Assembly (NCBI RefSeq): GCF_000420305.1
Contig: NZ_ATUR01000004.1
Span: forward strand, 62,001-126,000
Direction of reading: 5' to 3'
Length of the DNA stretch: 64,000 nt
DNA from: Novosphingopyxis baekryungensis DSM 16222
GTDB lineage: Bacteria > Pseudomonadota > Alphaproteobacteria > Sphingomonadales > Sphingomonadaceae
Position 1 is the first letter of the stretch. Every line of letters starts with the position of its first letter. A model generated the notes under the pieces. It did not search any database. It was not told the DNA's origin and was given only the letters and a program-made list of their open reading frames with translations. This document shows, one piece after another, positions 52,158-60,812 of the stretch. Both the position numbers and the translations under genes were made by a program.

Positions 52158-53785
52158 TCCATCGCACCAAGTTCATCGATGAGCACCTTTCGGTTTTCCG
52201 AATAGTCGACCGGTAGATCCACGAGATGGACGCCGCCGCTTTCAAAGGCCTCGTTCAAAGTAGGAATCAGTGCCTCGCTGCTGGCGACGCGGTGGCCGGT
52301 TGCGCCATAACTTTTGGCGTAGGTGACGAAGTCCGGGTTGGCGAAACTCAGTCCGTAATCGGGGAAGCCAAGCTGTTCCTGCTTCCACCGGATCATACCG
52401 TAAGCGGAGTCGTTGAGAATGAGCACCACCAAGTTGAGGCCCAGCCTGACCGCAGTTTCCACCTCCTGCGAGTTCATCATAAAACCGCCGTCGCCGCAAA
52501 CGGCGAGTACCCGGCGATTCGGCGACAACATCGCTGCCATCATCGCCGAGGGCAAGCCCGCCCCCATCGTCGCGAGCGCATTGTCGAGCAACACGGTATT
52601 GGGTTCGTGAGCTATGTAATTACGAGCGAACCAGATTTTGTAGATGCCGTTATCGAGTGCGACGATGTCGTTCCGTTCCATGACCTTCCGCACGTCGGCG
52701 ACGATACGCTGGGGCACCATCGGAAATCGGCGATCGTCGCTGCCGCGGCGGATATGTGCAGCGATGTCCTCATGGACATTGGCATAGGCTGCCGGGTCAC
52801 TCGGCTGTTTGCCACGAAGCCGGGTTCCCAATCGTTCCACTGAACCGGCGATATCGCCGATGACTTCAAGCTGCGGGAAGTAGACCTGGTCGACCTCGGC
52901 CGCCTTGTAATTGATATGAATGACGGTGCGTCCGCCGGGCTCCATGAAGAAGGGCGGTTTTTCGACCACGTCATGGCCGATATTGACGATAAGGTCCGCG
53001 CGGTCGATGGCGCAATGAACATAGTCGTTCGACGACAGCGCCGCGGTTCCAAGATACAGCGGGTTTGCTTCGTCGAGCACGCCTTTGCCCATCTGCGTAT
53101 TGAAGAAAGGAAACTGCGTCTCGTCGACGAACAGGCGCAGCGCCTTGCAAGCGCTGCGCCTGTTGGCGCCGGCACCGATCAGCAGCAGCGGGCGTTCTGC
53201 GGACAGAATGCGCTCAGCCGCTTCATCGAGCGCTGTATCTCCGGCCACGGCATATTGGCGCGGATGGGGCGCAACGACAGGTTCGGACGTTTCTTCATCC
53301 GCAATATCTTCCGGCAATTCCAGCAAAACCGCGCCAGGCCGCTCTTCTTGCGCTCTCCTGAAGCCTTCGCGAACCAGCGACGGGATCCGTTCGCCATTGA
53401 CGATCTGCTTGGCCATCTTGCACAAGGGGGTGAATAGCGAAACGACATCGACGATCTGGAATTGTGCCTGCTTCGAGACCTTGATGGGTTTTTGTCCGGT
53501 AATGATGACAAGAGGAAAGGCCCCGAGAGCGGCATAGGCCGCTGGTGTCGTGAGATTGGTCGCGCCCGGCCCCAAGGTTGCCAGACACACCCCGGCTTTG
53601 CCGGTCAGACGTCCATAAGTGGCCGCCATGAAGCCCGCGCCTTGTTCGTGACGCGTGACCACCAGCTTGATCGACGAAGTGCGGAGCGATTCAAGAAGAT
53701 CCAGATTCTCTTCGCCCGGCACGGCGAAGACATATTCTACGCCTTCGGCTTCGAGGGCGGCGACCATGAGATCGGTTGCTTTCAT
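52145..53785 (-). CDS. acetolactate-synthase-like thiamine-diphosphate enzyme
   Basis: Encodes 546 residues with the three ThDP domains: N-terminal VFAVPGEENLDLLESL and TRHEQGAGFMAATYGRLTGKAGVCLATLGPGATNL (the catalytic Glu in RHEQ), a central FAD/Rossmann-like part, and the cofactor motif GDGGFMMNSQEVETAVRLGLNLVVLILNDSAYGMI. It resembles AlsS-type acetolactate synthase rather than the ilvB/ilvN form, and no small subunit is present. Coupled to the aldehyde dehydrogenase; it may make an aldehyde or acyloin that the dehydrogenase oxidises. Confidence 0.85.
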   Translation of the reverse strand: MKATDLMVAALEAEGVEYVFAVPGEENLDLLESLRTSSIKLVVTRHEQGAGFMAATYGRLTGKAGVCLATLGPGATNLTTPAAYAALGAFPLVIITGQKPIKVSKQAQFQIVDVVSLFTPLCKMAKQIVNGERIPSLVREGFRRAQEERPGAVLLELPEDIADEETSEPVVAPHPRQYAVAGDTALDEAAERILSAERPLLLIGAGANRRSACKALRLFVDETQFPFFNTQMGKGVLDEANPLYLGTAALSSNDYVHCAIDRADLIVNIGHDVVEKPPFFMEPGGRTVIHINYKAAEVDQVYFPQLEVIGDIAGSVERLGTRLRGKQPSDPAAYANVHEDIAAHIRRGSDDRRFPMVPQRIVADVRKVMERNDIVALDNGIYKIWFARNYIAHEPNTVLLDNALATMGAGLPSAMMAAMLSPNRRVLAVCGDGGFMMNSQEVETAVRLGLNLVVLILNDSAYGMIRWKQEQLGFPDYGLSFANPDFVTYAKSYGATGHRVASSEALIPTLNEAFESGGVHLVDLPVDYSENRKVLIDELGAMECPQ

Positions 53786-53857
53786 GAACTGAATCTTTCT
53801 CTTGTAATTGTATGTCCAGATGTTTGTCCCGAATTGGTTTCGAGCCCTCGGCTTTGT

Positions 53858-55468
53858 TTAGGAGGTGACAACGAATTGCCCCATCATCCCGGCATCTTCA
53901 TGTTCGAGAATGTGGCAATGATACATATAAGGCAAATCGGGATCGGTATAATCTTCGAACCGCAAGAGTAGCCTTACGGCCTCGCCAGGAAATACCACAA
54001 CCGTGTCCTTGAGCCCCTGTTCAGCCGCCGCCGGTGCGCGGCCATCCCTGTCGATAATACGGAATTGCACATCGTGAATATGAAATGGGTGCGCCATCAT
54101 GGAGGCGTTTTCGACCTGCCAGATTTCGGTCGTGCCGACCTTCACCGACTCGTCGATGCGCTGCATGTCCATCGATCTGCCGTTGATTGTAAATCCGCCG
54201 CCGCGCATCATGCGCATACCCATGCCCATCTCGAGCACGAAACGGCGCGTGCGTACCGCAGCAGTGGGGTCTATCCGAGGCAATGTGGCGAGCCTGCGCG
54301 GCATCGTGATCACTTGGCTCCGGCGCTCGGCAGGACGGATGTCCAATATGGTAAAACGGCGTCGTTCATCCATCATCCCGCCGCCCATCATTCCGCCGCG
54401 GCTCTCGCGTTCGCCGTTCATCCAATCGCCCATAGGCCGTTCAGATCCGCGCATGCGGTCCGAACCCATCATGTCCCGGCCCCTATTTCCGCCCATGCCT
54501 CTCATGCCCATGTCCATGATTTCCAGACCGTCAGCGACTAGCGAAACCGGCCTGCCATCGCTGACATCGACGATCACCTGCGCGCGTTCTCCGGGGGCGA
54601 GGACGACGTTGTCGGTTTGCACGGGCGCCTCGAGCAAACCCCCATCACTTCCGATCTGGTGGAAACTGCGGCCATCATCAAAGCCGAAACGATAAAACCG
54701 CGCATTTGAGCCATTGACCAGGCGGAGTCGCAAGCGGTCCGTCTTGGCCTCGAAAACGGGTTCGACCACGCCATTAACCAGCATCGTGTCGCCCATCATT
54801 CCCATCATGACGTTGCGCATGCGCGTCGAGTAAATGAAGCTGCCATCGCTTGCGAAAGCACGGTCCTGGATGACCAGCGGTATATCATCGACCCCATAAT
54901 CGTTCGGAAGGTCGAGCGCTTCGGACGCCTGGTCGCGGACATAGATCATCCCGGCCAGTCCCTGATAGACTTGCGGTCCCGAACGTCGGTGAGCATGCGA
55001 ATGATACCAGAACATTGAACCACGCTGGCGAACGTCGAATTCCGCGGTCCAGCTGCCCCCTGGCTCGATGGGTTGATGCGGCCCGCCATCGGCGCGCGCC
55101 GGCAAATGAAACCCATGCCAATGGACCGTCGCGGTCTCCGAAAGCGCGCTTCGCACATTCATTTGCACACTCTCGCCATCGTGCATCTCAAGCGTTGGGC
55201 CAAGAAATGGCTGATTGATACCGATTGTGGGCGTTTCCAGGCCTTCGAAAAAGCGGGATACACCTTCCTGCAGATTAAGATCGAAGGTCCGTACGCCGTC
55301 TCGCCGCTCTCCGGCATAAAGCTGTGGTATGGCAAGCGAGGACCCCTCCCCGGTGAAGGGGGAGAATGCTTGACTGCCACCGCCTTGGGAGCGGATTGCG
55401 AGACCGCCCAATACAAGACCGCCAGCGCCAAGCGCCATACCGCCAAGAATAGAGCGTCTATTGATCAT
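53858..55468 (-). CDS. multicopper oxidase (CueO-like) with Met-rich insert
   Basis: Encodes 536 residues with a Tat-type leader (RRSILGGMALGAGGLVLGG; only one strict Arg-Arg pair). Copper motifs: HWHGFH at 116-121, WYHSHAH at 154-160, HPFHIHD near the C-terminus and HCHILEHEDAGM last. A Met/Arg/Gly-rich insert (GGMMGGGMM, DMMGSDRMRG) lies in the third quarter, as in CueO, where it binds Cu(I). It should oxidise Cu(I) or Fe(II) in the periplasm. Located between the FTR1 fusion and the ThDP enzyme. Confidence 0.92.
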   Translation of the reverse strand: MINRRSILGGMALGAGGLVLGGLAIRSQGGGSQAFSPFTGEGSSLAIPQLYAGERRDGVRTFDLNLQEGVSRFFEGLETPTIGINQPFLGPTLEMHDGESVQMNVRSALSETATVHWHGFHLPARADGGPHQPIEPGGSWTAEFDVRQRGSMFWYHSHAHRRSGPQVYQGLAGMIYVRDQASEALDLPNDYGVDDIPLVIQDRAFASDGSFIYSTRMRNVMMGMMGDTMLVNGVVEPVFEAKTDRLRLRLVNGSNARFYRFGFDDGRSFHQIGSDGGLLEAPVQTDNVVLAPGERAQVIVDVSDGRPVSLVADGLEIMDMGMRGMGGNRGRDMMGSDRMRGSERPMGDWMNGERESRGGMMGGGMMDERRRFTILDIRPAERRSQVITMPRRLATLPRIDPTAAVRTRRFVLEMGMGMRMMRGGGFTINGRSMDMQRIDESVKVGTTEIWQVENASMMAHPFHIHDVQFRIIDRDGRAPAAAEQGLKDTVVVFPGEAVRLLLRFEDYTDPDLPYMYHCHILEHEDAGMMGQFVVTS

Positions 55469-55500
55469 ATCACCTTCCCGAGCCGCGCATGGAAGTTCCT

Positions 55501-57444
55501 TCAGCCATTCCCGGTTTGGACACGCTGAGCCCGCAGGCTTTTCGTTTTATTGAGCCAGTATGCGAACCCGATGAAGACAACGGTGAGCAGCTGCGCCAAC
55601 ACAGGCTCAAGGGCCGGTGACAGGCCGAGGATCGGGGCGCGAGGCATGCCCGGAAGCGGTGTGATACCGACCAGCCCAGCTTCTTGCAGCCCGGAGATCC
55701 CTTTTCCGGCCAGCACGACTGCAAGAATGCCGATCAGGATCGAACTGTAAGCGAAGAAGGTCGAGATCGGTAGTCGCCGACTGTAGCGCAGCATGGCCCA
55801 GGCGATGAGCGCGAGGAGCAGGATCGCCGCCCCAGCCCCTGATAAGATCGCTCCGGCCTGCCCTTGCGACCAAAGCGCTGCGAAGAACAAGATGGTCTCG
55901 AACACTTCGCGATAGACCACAAGAAAGGCGAGGCCGAACAGGAACCATGCAGAACCGCGCCCCAGCGCCCGCTGCATTGTCTTCTGGATATAGCGTTGCC
56001 ATTCGCCCGCTTGCGATTTCCCGTGCATCCATATGCCGACCGAAAGCAAAACGAGAGCGGCAAAGAGCGATCCAAACCCTTCGACCAGTTCGCGGCCAGC
56101 TCCGCTAATCCCGATAAGGTATGTCGCGGCCGCCCAAGTCAGTCCGCCGGCACCCAGCGCGGCAATCCATCCACCGTGAACGTACCGCAAGACCTCCGTT
56201 TTCTCGGCCTTGCGCAGGAATGCGATCATCGCGATCACGATCAGCAGCGCCTCCAGACCTTCACGCAATAAAATCGTGAAAGCACCCAGAAATGCCGCCG
56301 TCTCGCTGGCATTGTCGGAAGCGAGCACGGTTTCGGCCCGGAAGAACAGATCGTCGAGCGCGCTTACTTTTTGCGCGACGGTTGCCACCGGCGCTCCCCG
56401 GCCAATCGCCGATCTCAGCTCAGCCATGGCGGTTTCGATCGACGCCATAAGTCCGGCATCGCGCGTGCTTAGAACTCCCTCCAGCGGCTCGAAACCGTCT
56501 AGGTAGGCGGACAGCGCGAGTTCGCGCGCCTCCTCCACATTCCCCGCCTCATAAGCGGCGAGGCTTTCGCGCAAGCGATCGCGAGCTAAAGTTAACGAGC
56601 CTGCTGTCCCTTTCTCTAGGGTTTCGGGATGAGCGCGCAGGAATGCAATGACTGCCTCTGCCCGGTCCGCGCCAATGGCTTCGTTTGCTGCTGCTGGTGT
56701 AAGGCCAGACAGGGTCGTCAAATCAGGAATGATTGCACGGATGGACGCGTCTTCAATCCATATCCTTCTTCCGCGCTCCACTTCTGCAAACGCGATGGAC
56801 CCTGTATGATAGGCTAGGCTCCAGCGGTCCTTTGCAGAGAGTTCCGCAAAACCGGGCATGGCTGTCCCCTCCAGACCCTGCCCGATGACTTGGTAGAGCG
56901 CGAAAAGGCTGCGTTCGCGGGCGCGGGCCACGTCATCAAAAGCAATTGGTGCAGGATCGAGGCCATCTGCCGCCGGGCCATCACCGCCACCGGTCATTCC
57001 ATGACAGCTGGCGCAGAATTGGGCGTACAGAGCGGCACCGCGCGCAAGGTCGGGAACCGTGTCAGGCGCGAGCGGTATGGGATAGGCCCCGATGAGCTTG
57101 CTCGCCAGTCTGCGCGCATCGCGCGAAACGATTGCCGGCTCCACCCTCGCGGTAATTGTCTCGGCAAGGCTTCTGGATTCCGAAACGAGTTCGCTACGTC
57201 GTGGACCCGCAGGCAGAGCAGTCATGCGCGCGGAGATCGAAGCGGAAAACTCCAGCATTTCGGCATATTCCAGCGCGTTTATGACTTCGCCGTCTTCGAC
57301 CGCTTCGGCGTAGTCCACTGCGATGTAATCGAGCAGGCGCCAGGTTGTTTGAACCTCGTCCTGTGTCCCTGCAAAGGCAGGCGCTGCGCTTGCAATAGCG
57401 CAGAATGCGATGAGACTTGCGACGAGGGCACGCAGTATCGTCAC
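55501..57444 (-). CDS. cytochrome c - FTR1 iron permease fusion
   Basis: Encodes 647 residues. After the signal peptide (LVASLIAFCAIASAAPAFA) comes a c-type haem domain with CASCH at 144-148 and a downstream TAMPGF Met. The C-terminal half is an FTR1-type permease with about seven membrane helices and the iron motifs REGLE at 394-398 and REVFE at 512-516. FTR1 moves Fe3+ made by a multicopper oxidase, whose gene follows 32 bases later. The start codon overlaps the cation diffusion facilitator stop by 4 bases. Confidence 0.9.
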   Translation of the reverse strand: MTILRALVASLIAFCAIASAAPAFAGTQDEVQTTWRLLDYIAVDYAEAVEDGEVINALEYAEMLEFSASISARMTALPAGPRRSELVSESRSLAETITARVEPAIVSRDARRLASKLIGAYPIPLAPDTVPDLARGAALYAQFCASCHGMTGGGDGPAADGLDPAPIAFDDVARARERSLFALYQVIGQGLEGTAMPGFAELSAKDRWSLAYHTGSIAFAEVERGRRIWIEDASIRAIIPDLTTLSGLTPAAANEAIGADRAEAVIAFLRAHPETLEKGTAGSLTLARDRLRESLAAYEAGNVEEARELALSAYLDGFEPLEGVLSTRDAGLMASIETAMAELRSAIGRGAPVATVAQKVSALDDLFFRAETVLASDNASETAAFLGAFTILLREGLEALLIVIAMIAFLRKAEKTEVLRYVHGGWIAALGAGGLTWAAATYLIGISGAGRELVEGFGSLFAALVLLSVGIWMHGKSQAGEWQRYIQKTMQRALGRGSAWFLFGLAFLVVYREVFETILFFAALWSQGQAGAILSGAGAAILLLALIAWAMLRYSRRLPISTFFAYSSILIGILAVVLAGKGISGLQEAGLVGITPLPGMPRAPILGLSPALEPVLAQLLTVVFIGFAYWLNKTKSLRAQRVQTGNG

Positions 57445-58100
57445 GAAATAGGTACCCCTGCATCTGCGCCATGCTGCGCGTTCAGTTCATCGACTGCCCG
57501 ACGGACAATAAGGTAAGCCGAGTGCAGGAAGATGAGTGCAATGATCGCCGCTACCATCAGATCGGGCCAGGCCTGCCCTGTCCATGCGACGAGCGCCGCG
57601 GCAATTATGACGCCGACATTCGCAACCGCGTCGTTGCGGCTGAAGAGCCAGATCGCCGATACATGGGCATCGCCATCGCGAAATCGCATGAGCACCAGCG
57701 CGGCAGCGATGTTGACGACCAATGCCGCGACGGCAATCCCGCCCATCAATCCCGCCTCGGGCGCCACGGCGGTGAGCGAGCGCCAGACTGCGAAACCAAT
57801 TACACCAAGACCCAGTCCTCCCAAGAAGAGGCCTTGAGTAAGCGCGACCCGCGCCCGTGTCCGGCCACTCCAGGCAAGCGCGAGGATGCCGATCAAGGTG
57901 ATCGATCCATCACCGATGAAATCGAGCGCGTCGGCCTTCAACGCCTGGCTGTCGGCAAGGAAGCCGCCGAAGGCTTCAATAACGCCAAAACCCAGATTGA
58001 GCACGACCACGATCCATAAGGCGCGGCGATAGGCAGGATCATCAGCGGCTCTTTGCGTGTCGCCCGTGCAGCCACAATCGGATGTTTCGGTTTCCGTCAT
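57441..58100 (-). CDS. cation diffusion facilitator-family transporter
   Basis: Encodes 219 residues with six membrane helices. The metal-binding acidic pairs are in ALKADALDFIGDGS and FSRNDAVANVGV, and a Cys-rich N-terminus (DCGCTGD) may bind metal. There is no long C-terminal cytoplasmic domain. It is expected to export Zn2+, Cd2+, Co2+ or a similar divalent ion. Its promoter is a MerR-type operator shared with a divergent merR gene, and it is first in the metal operon. Confidence 0.88.
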   Translation of the reverse strand: MTETETSDCGCTGDTQRAADDPAYRRALWIVVVLNLGFGVIEAFGGFLADSQALKADALDFIGDGSITLIGILALAWSGRTRARVALTQGLFLGGLGLGVIGFAVWRSLTAVAPEAGLMGGIAVAALVVNIAAALVLMRFRDGDAHVSAIWLFSRNDAVANVGVIIAAALVAWTGQAWPDLMVAAIIALIFLHSAYLIVRRAVDELNAQHGADAGVPIS

Positions 58101-58107
58101 ACCACCC

Positions 58108-58138
58108 TAAGTAGGACCTACAGTAACTGTAGGAGCAA
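58108..58138 (-). promoter_or_regulatory. MerR-type promoter/operator of the metal operon
   Basis: On the minus strand a -35 box TTGCTC and a -10 box TACTTA are separated by 19 bases, the spacing that needs a MerR-family activator. In the spacer lies the palindrome CCTACAGTAACTGTAGG (58117-58133). The first gene starts about 8 bases after the -10 box, so the mRNA would be almost leaderless. Confidence 0.85.
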
Positions 58139-58186
58139 GCGAAAATTGCGAATGGTTCGCGATTTGAGCGTTGAAGGAGAAGGAAT

Positions 58187-58579
58187 ATGCTTATCGGAGG
58201 CCTTGCAAAGGCGACGGGCACCAAGATCAATACGATCAGATTCTACGAAGAGATCGGTATTATGCCCGAAGCCGCGCGCACTGCGGCAGGCCAGCGGACA
58301 TACGAGGATCGGGACATAGAACGGCTGTCGTTTATTCGCCGAGCACGCAAATTGGGCTTCTCAATCGGCGAAGCGCGGTCCTTGTTGGAGCTGAAAAACG
58401 AGCCGGATGGGGAGTGCCAGAAAGCCGCAGATATAGCGTATCGGCATTTGCACAGCGTGGACGAGCGCCTTGCGGAACTTACGGCACTGCGCGAAGAGCT
58501 GCTGCAGATTACGGAGTCTTGTAGGGGCGGCAGTGTGTCAGACTGTGTGATCATCGAGAAGCTCTCGCGACATCGTTAG
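58187..58579 (+). CDS. MerR-family heavy-metal-responsive regulator (CadR/PbrR/ZntR type)
   Basis: Encodes 130 residues. The N-terminal HTH reads GGLAKATGTKINTIRFYEEIGIMPEAART, a coiled-coil dimerisation helix follows, and Cys77, Cys112 and Cys120 are placed as in CadR/PbrR-type metal sensors. It should bend the 19-bp-spaced promoter upon binding of Zn, Cd, Pb or a related ion. It is divergent from the CDF gene it is expected to control. Confidence 0.9.
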   Translation: MLIGGLAKATGTKINTIRFYEEIGIMPEAARTAAGQRTYEDRDIERLSFIRRARKLGFSIGEARSLLELKNEPDGECQKAADIAYRHLHSVDERLAELTALREELLQITESCRGGSVSDCVIIEKLSRHR

Positions 58580-58748
58580 ATATCTCCCCGTCGATTTAAC
58601 TCGATAAGACGGCCGAGCCCCGTGCCAATTCGGCTCTTGAGTGCCTCGAGGATGAGAATGCTTTATAGATTACCATCGCTATAATTGGTGTACCGCCTAA
58701 ATCCCAGGCGAGGCTTATAGTTCAAAGAAACAAAGTCGGAGTAGAGCC

Positions 58749-59048
58749 ATGGCTTATCGTGAATTGACCGTTGATGCGTCCCCGCACAGCAGTCTGGTAA
58801 AAATACTGAACCGGGTCCGCATGTTGGCTGGTAGGCTCGACGCGCGGGTTTCGGTGGTTTCATATGCATGGCCCCGCTTTTCGGTGTCGGATTTGGTCAC
58901 ACCTAATATGCTATCGGGTGCGGAACAGGAGCGCGCTGTCGAGAAGGAACTGGTGGCGGCACACAGCGCTTTCGACGAGGTATTTGGGTCCGCGAGCGTT
59001 ACCGCAGAATGGTGTTCGGGCATCGGCAATCCTGACAGAGCCCTTCTA
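58749..59048 (+). pseudogene. universal stress protein family gene, interrupted by an IS
   Basis: 100 codons of a UspA-like protein (RELTVDASPHSSLVKIL, LDARVSVVSYAWPRFS) are cut at 59048 by the IS; the frame then reads into the element and stops. The C-terminal half is not found on the other side of the IS, where an unrelated gene starts. It is probably inactive. Confidence 0.7.
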
Positions 59049-59897
59049 GGCCCTGTTGACAAACTGGATTCACAAACGGGCTGAGTTGTGATTCAAGATA
59101 GCTTTTGCGGAGGTTATCTTGGCGCGGTTGCTGATGGAGGATGCGGAGTGGGCATTCTTTGAACCCTTTTTGATGGCGGTGCGTGGGCAAGGCGGTCGGC
59201 CTGCCTCCAACCACCGGCTTGTTCTGGATGGCATTTTCTGGATTGCTCGCACTGGTGCTGCCTGGCGTGATCTGCCTGAAGAGTTCGGCAAGTGGTCGAG
59301 CGTCTATCGCCAGTTTCGGCGCTGGACCTTGTTAGGGCTGTGGGAGTTGGTGCTCGATGCCCTCAATGACAGCGGCGCGGTGCCAGACAGCGTCCAGATG
59401 ATCGACAGCACTGTTATCCGCGCGCACCACTTGGCAGCGGGCGCAAAAGGGGGACTCAAAGACAGGGTTTTGGCCGTTCAAAAGGTGGCTTCACGTCCAA
59501 AATTCACCTCATTACCAACGCTCACGGCCTCCCTGTCCGGGCGGAAGTAACTGGCGGCGAGGTCTCCGACTTCAAAGGCTTCGATGCTCTGGTGGATGAT
59601 GACCTACCGACGGCTCGCGTGTTCTTGGCTGACCGGGGCTACGACAGCGACCATATCCGAAGCACCATTGCGCTACGTGGCGGAACGCCGGTGATCCCGG
59701 CCAAGGCCAACCGCAAAGAGCCAATACCCCACGACACCGTCACCTACGCGTTGCGAAACCGCATCGAACGGTGCTTCGCGAAGCTCAAATGCTCACGCCG
59801 TCTCGCAACCCGATACGACAAAACATCAGCAAGCTACCTCGGCTTCATACATATCGCCGCCGCTCGCCTCTGGACCAATCAGTTTGTCAACAGAGCC
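59049..59897 (+). mobile_element. IS5-type (IS427-like) insertion sequence
   Basis: Inverted ends GGCCCTGTTGACAAACTG at the left and, read on the other strand, GGCTCTGTTGACAAACTG at the right differ at one base. The element is 849 bases long with a TA duplication at 59047-59048 and 59898-59899. It carries a transposase in two overlapping frames joined by a -1 frameshift (see entries). It lies inside the stress-protein gene. Confidence 0.88.
59119..59550 (+). CDS. IS5-family transposase, N-terminal frame
   Basis: Starts at TTG 59119 behind GCGGAGG. The protein begins ARLLMEDAEWAFFEPFLMAVRGQGGRPASNHRLVLDGIFWIARTG, the IS5/IS4-like DDE N-terminus, and continues through WRDLPEEFGKWSSVYRQFRRW; the first catalytic Asp is in VQMIDSTVIRAHH. 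The true frame leaves this ORF near the A4G5 run at 59445-59453, after which this frame reads nonsense. Confidence 0.85.
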   Translation: MARLLMEDAEWAFFEPFLMAVRGQGGRPASNHRLVLDGIFWIARTGAAWRDLPEEFGKWSSVYRQFRRWTLLGLWELVLDALNDSGAVPDSVQMIDSTVIRAHHLAAGAKGGLKDRVLAVQKVASRPKFTSLPTLTASLSGRK

Positions 59898-59900
59898 TAA
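59454..59900 (+). CDS. IS5-family transposase, C-terminal frame (-1 frame)
   Basis: In the -1 frame the protein continues through GFGRSKGGFTSKIHLITNAH, EVTGGEVSDFKGFDALVDDDL, and the conserved VFLADRGYDSD (second Asp) and RNRIERCFAKLKCSRRLATRYDK (third acidic residue) to the stop at 59900. The A-rich run before 59454 is a plausible ribosomal slip site, as in related IS elements. Together the two frames make an intact DDE transposase. Confidence 0.78.
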   Translation, partial: TQRQGFGRSKGGFTSKIHLITNAHGLPVRAEVTGGEVSDFKGFDALVDDDLPTARVFLADRGYDSDHIRSTIALRGGTPVIPAKANRKEPIPHDTVTYALRNRIERCFAKLKCSRRLATRYDKTSASYLGFIHIAAARLWTNQFVNRA

Positions 59901-59903
59901 CTA

Positions 59904-60812
59904 ATGGCAAGTGATGTTGCAAAAGTTTCTAGAAAGATTTACTTTTTTAGGGTTGAGCACTTCGCTGAAATTAGAGAATCGTTACCTGGCGCGTGCGAGC
60001 GGATCAGTGGACTTTCGTTTACTGACTCGGGAAGATATCGATTAGATACATTGTCAAAAAATAGGTATGCGCTCTATCCCGATAGCTTGAAGTACCCGCT
60101 CAAAATGCGCTTCGGAAAGATAAGGCGAGACGCACTTCCTCAAGTAGAACATGCAGGCGAACTGAGCACTCTAGATATCGATGAGAACGCTGGCCTCGCC
60201 GATCTCTCTCACATTACGATATTTGATGATGGCTTTGTCGCGGCCGAGTGGAATTCCGATGGACCAAAGCTTTCACAGTTGACCCCTTACTTTCATGAAA
60301 AAGGTCGACTGAACTCCCCGCCAAAATTTCTTACTTTGTTTGAACGAGACATTCTTGAGGTCGTAAGGAAACTTCATACAGTCCGAATGTTAGAAGTAGA
60401 GTTGCCGCCCGAGTCAGCCAAACTTGCTAGAGAAGCTGACCACGGGCTCTATGCGGCAATTAAGGCATCTGAAGCGCTAGGTGCGACCAAACGTATCGGT
60501 CTAAAACTGACAGCAGATAAAGGGAGCGAAAGACTATTAGAGCTCACAAGACGGCTTGCTAGCTTGGTGAAAAATCGACCGCACGAAGTTAATCGTTTCA
60601 ACACCATTAGCGCTCGCGGCTATGATGGCAAAAGTCGTACAGCAAGATACATCGATATTCTTCAAAGCAAGATGCTTACGACAGAGGAGTTCGCGAAAAG
60701 CAACAGTCGGTCCGCTGGTGTGGATACAGAAGAAGCATACAGATTGTTGCAGAAGGCTTACATAGAGAATATTGATCGCCTTACAGACTCTGCTTTTTCT
60801 CGAGATATGTAA
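59904..60812 (+). CDS. soluble protein of unknown function (first of a two-gene pair)
   Basis: Encodes 302 residues: soluble, AT-rich coding (clearly lower GC than the core), no signal peptide. The front (KIYFFRVEHFAEIRESLPGACERISGLSFTDSGRYRLDTLSK) and DDGFVAAEWNSDGPKLSQL look like a compact beta-rich domain; the back is helical (LLELTRRLASLVKNRPHEVNRF). I do not recognise a family. The next gene, for a four-helix membrane protein, overlaps its end by one base. Layout (soluble plus small membrane protein next to a mobile element) suggests a defence-type pair, but that is inference. Confidence 0.65.
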   Translation: MASDVAKVSRKIYFFRVEHFAEIRESLPGACERISGLSFTDSGRYRLDTLSKNRYALYPDSLKYPLKMRFGKIRRDALPQVEHAGELSTLDIDENAGLADLSHITIFDDGFVAAEWNSDGPKLSQLTPYFHEKGRLNSPPKFLTLFERDILEVVRKLHTVRMLEVELPPESAKLAREADHGLYAAIKASEALGATKRIGLKLTADKGSERLLELTRRLASLVKNRPHEVNRFNTISARGYDGKSRTARYIDILQSKMLTTEEFAKSNSRSAGVDTEEAYRLLQKAYIENIDRLTDSAFSRDM

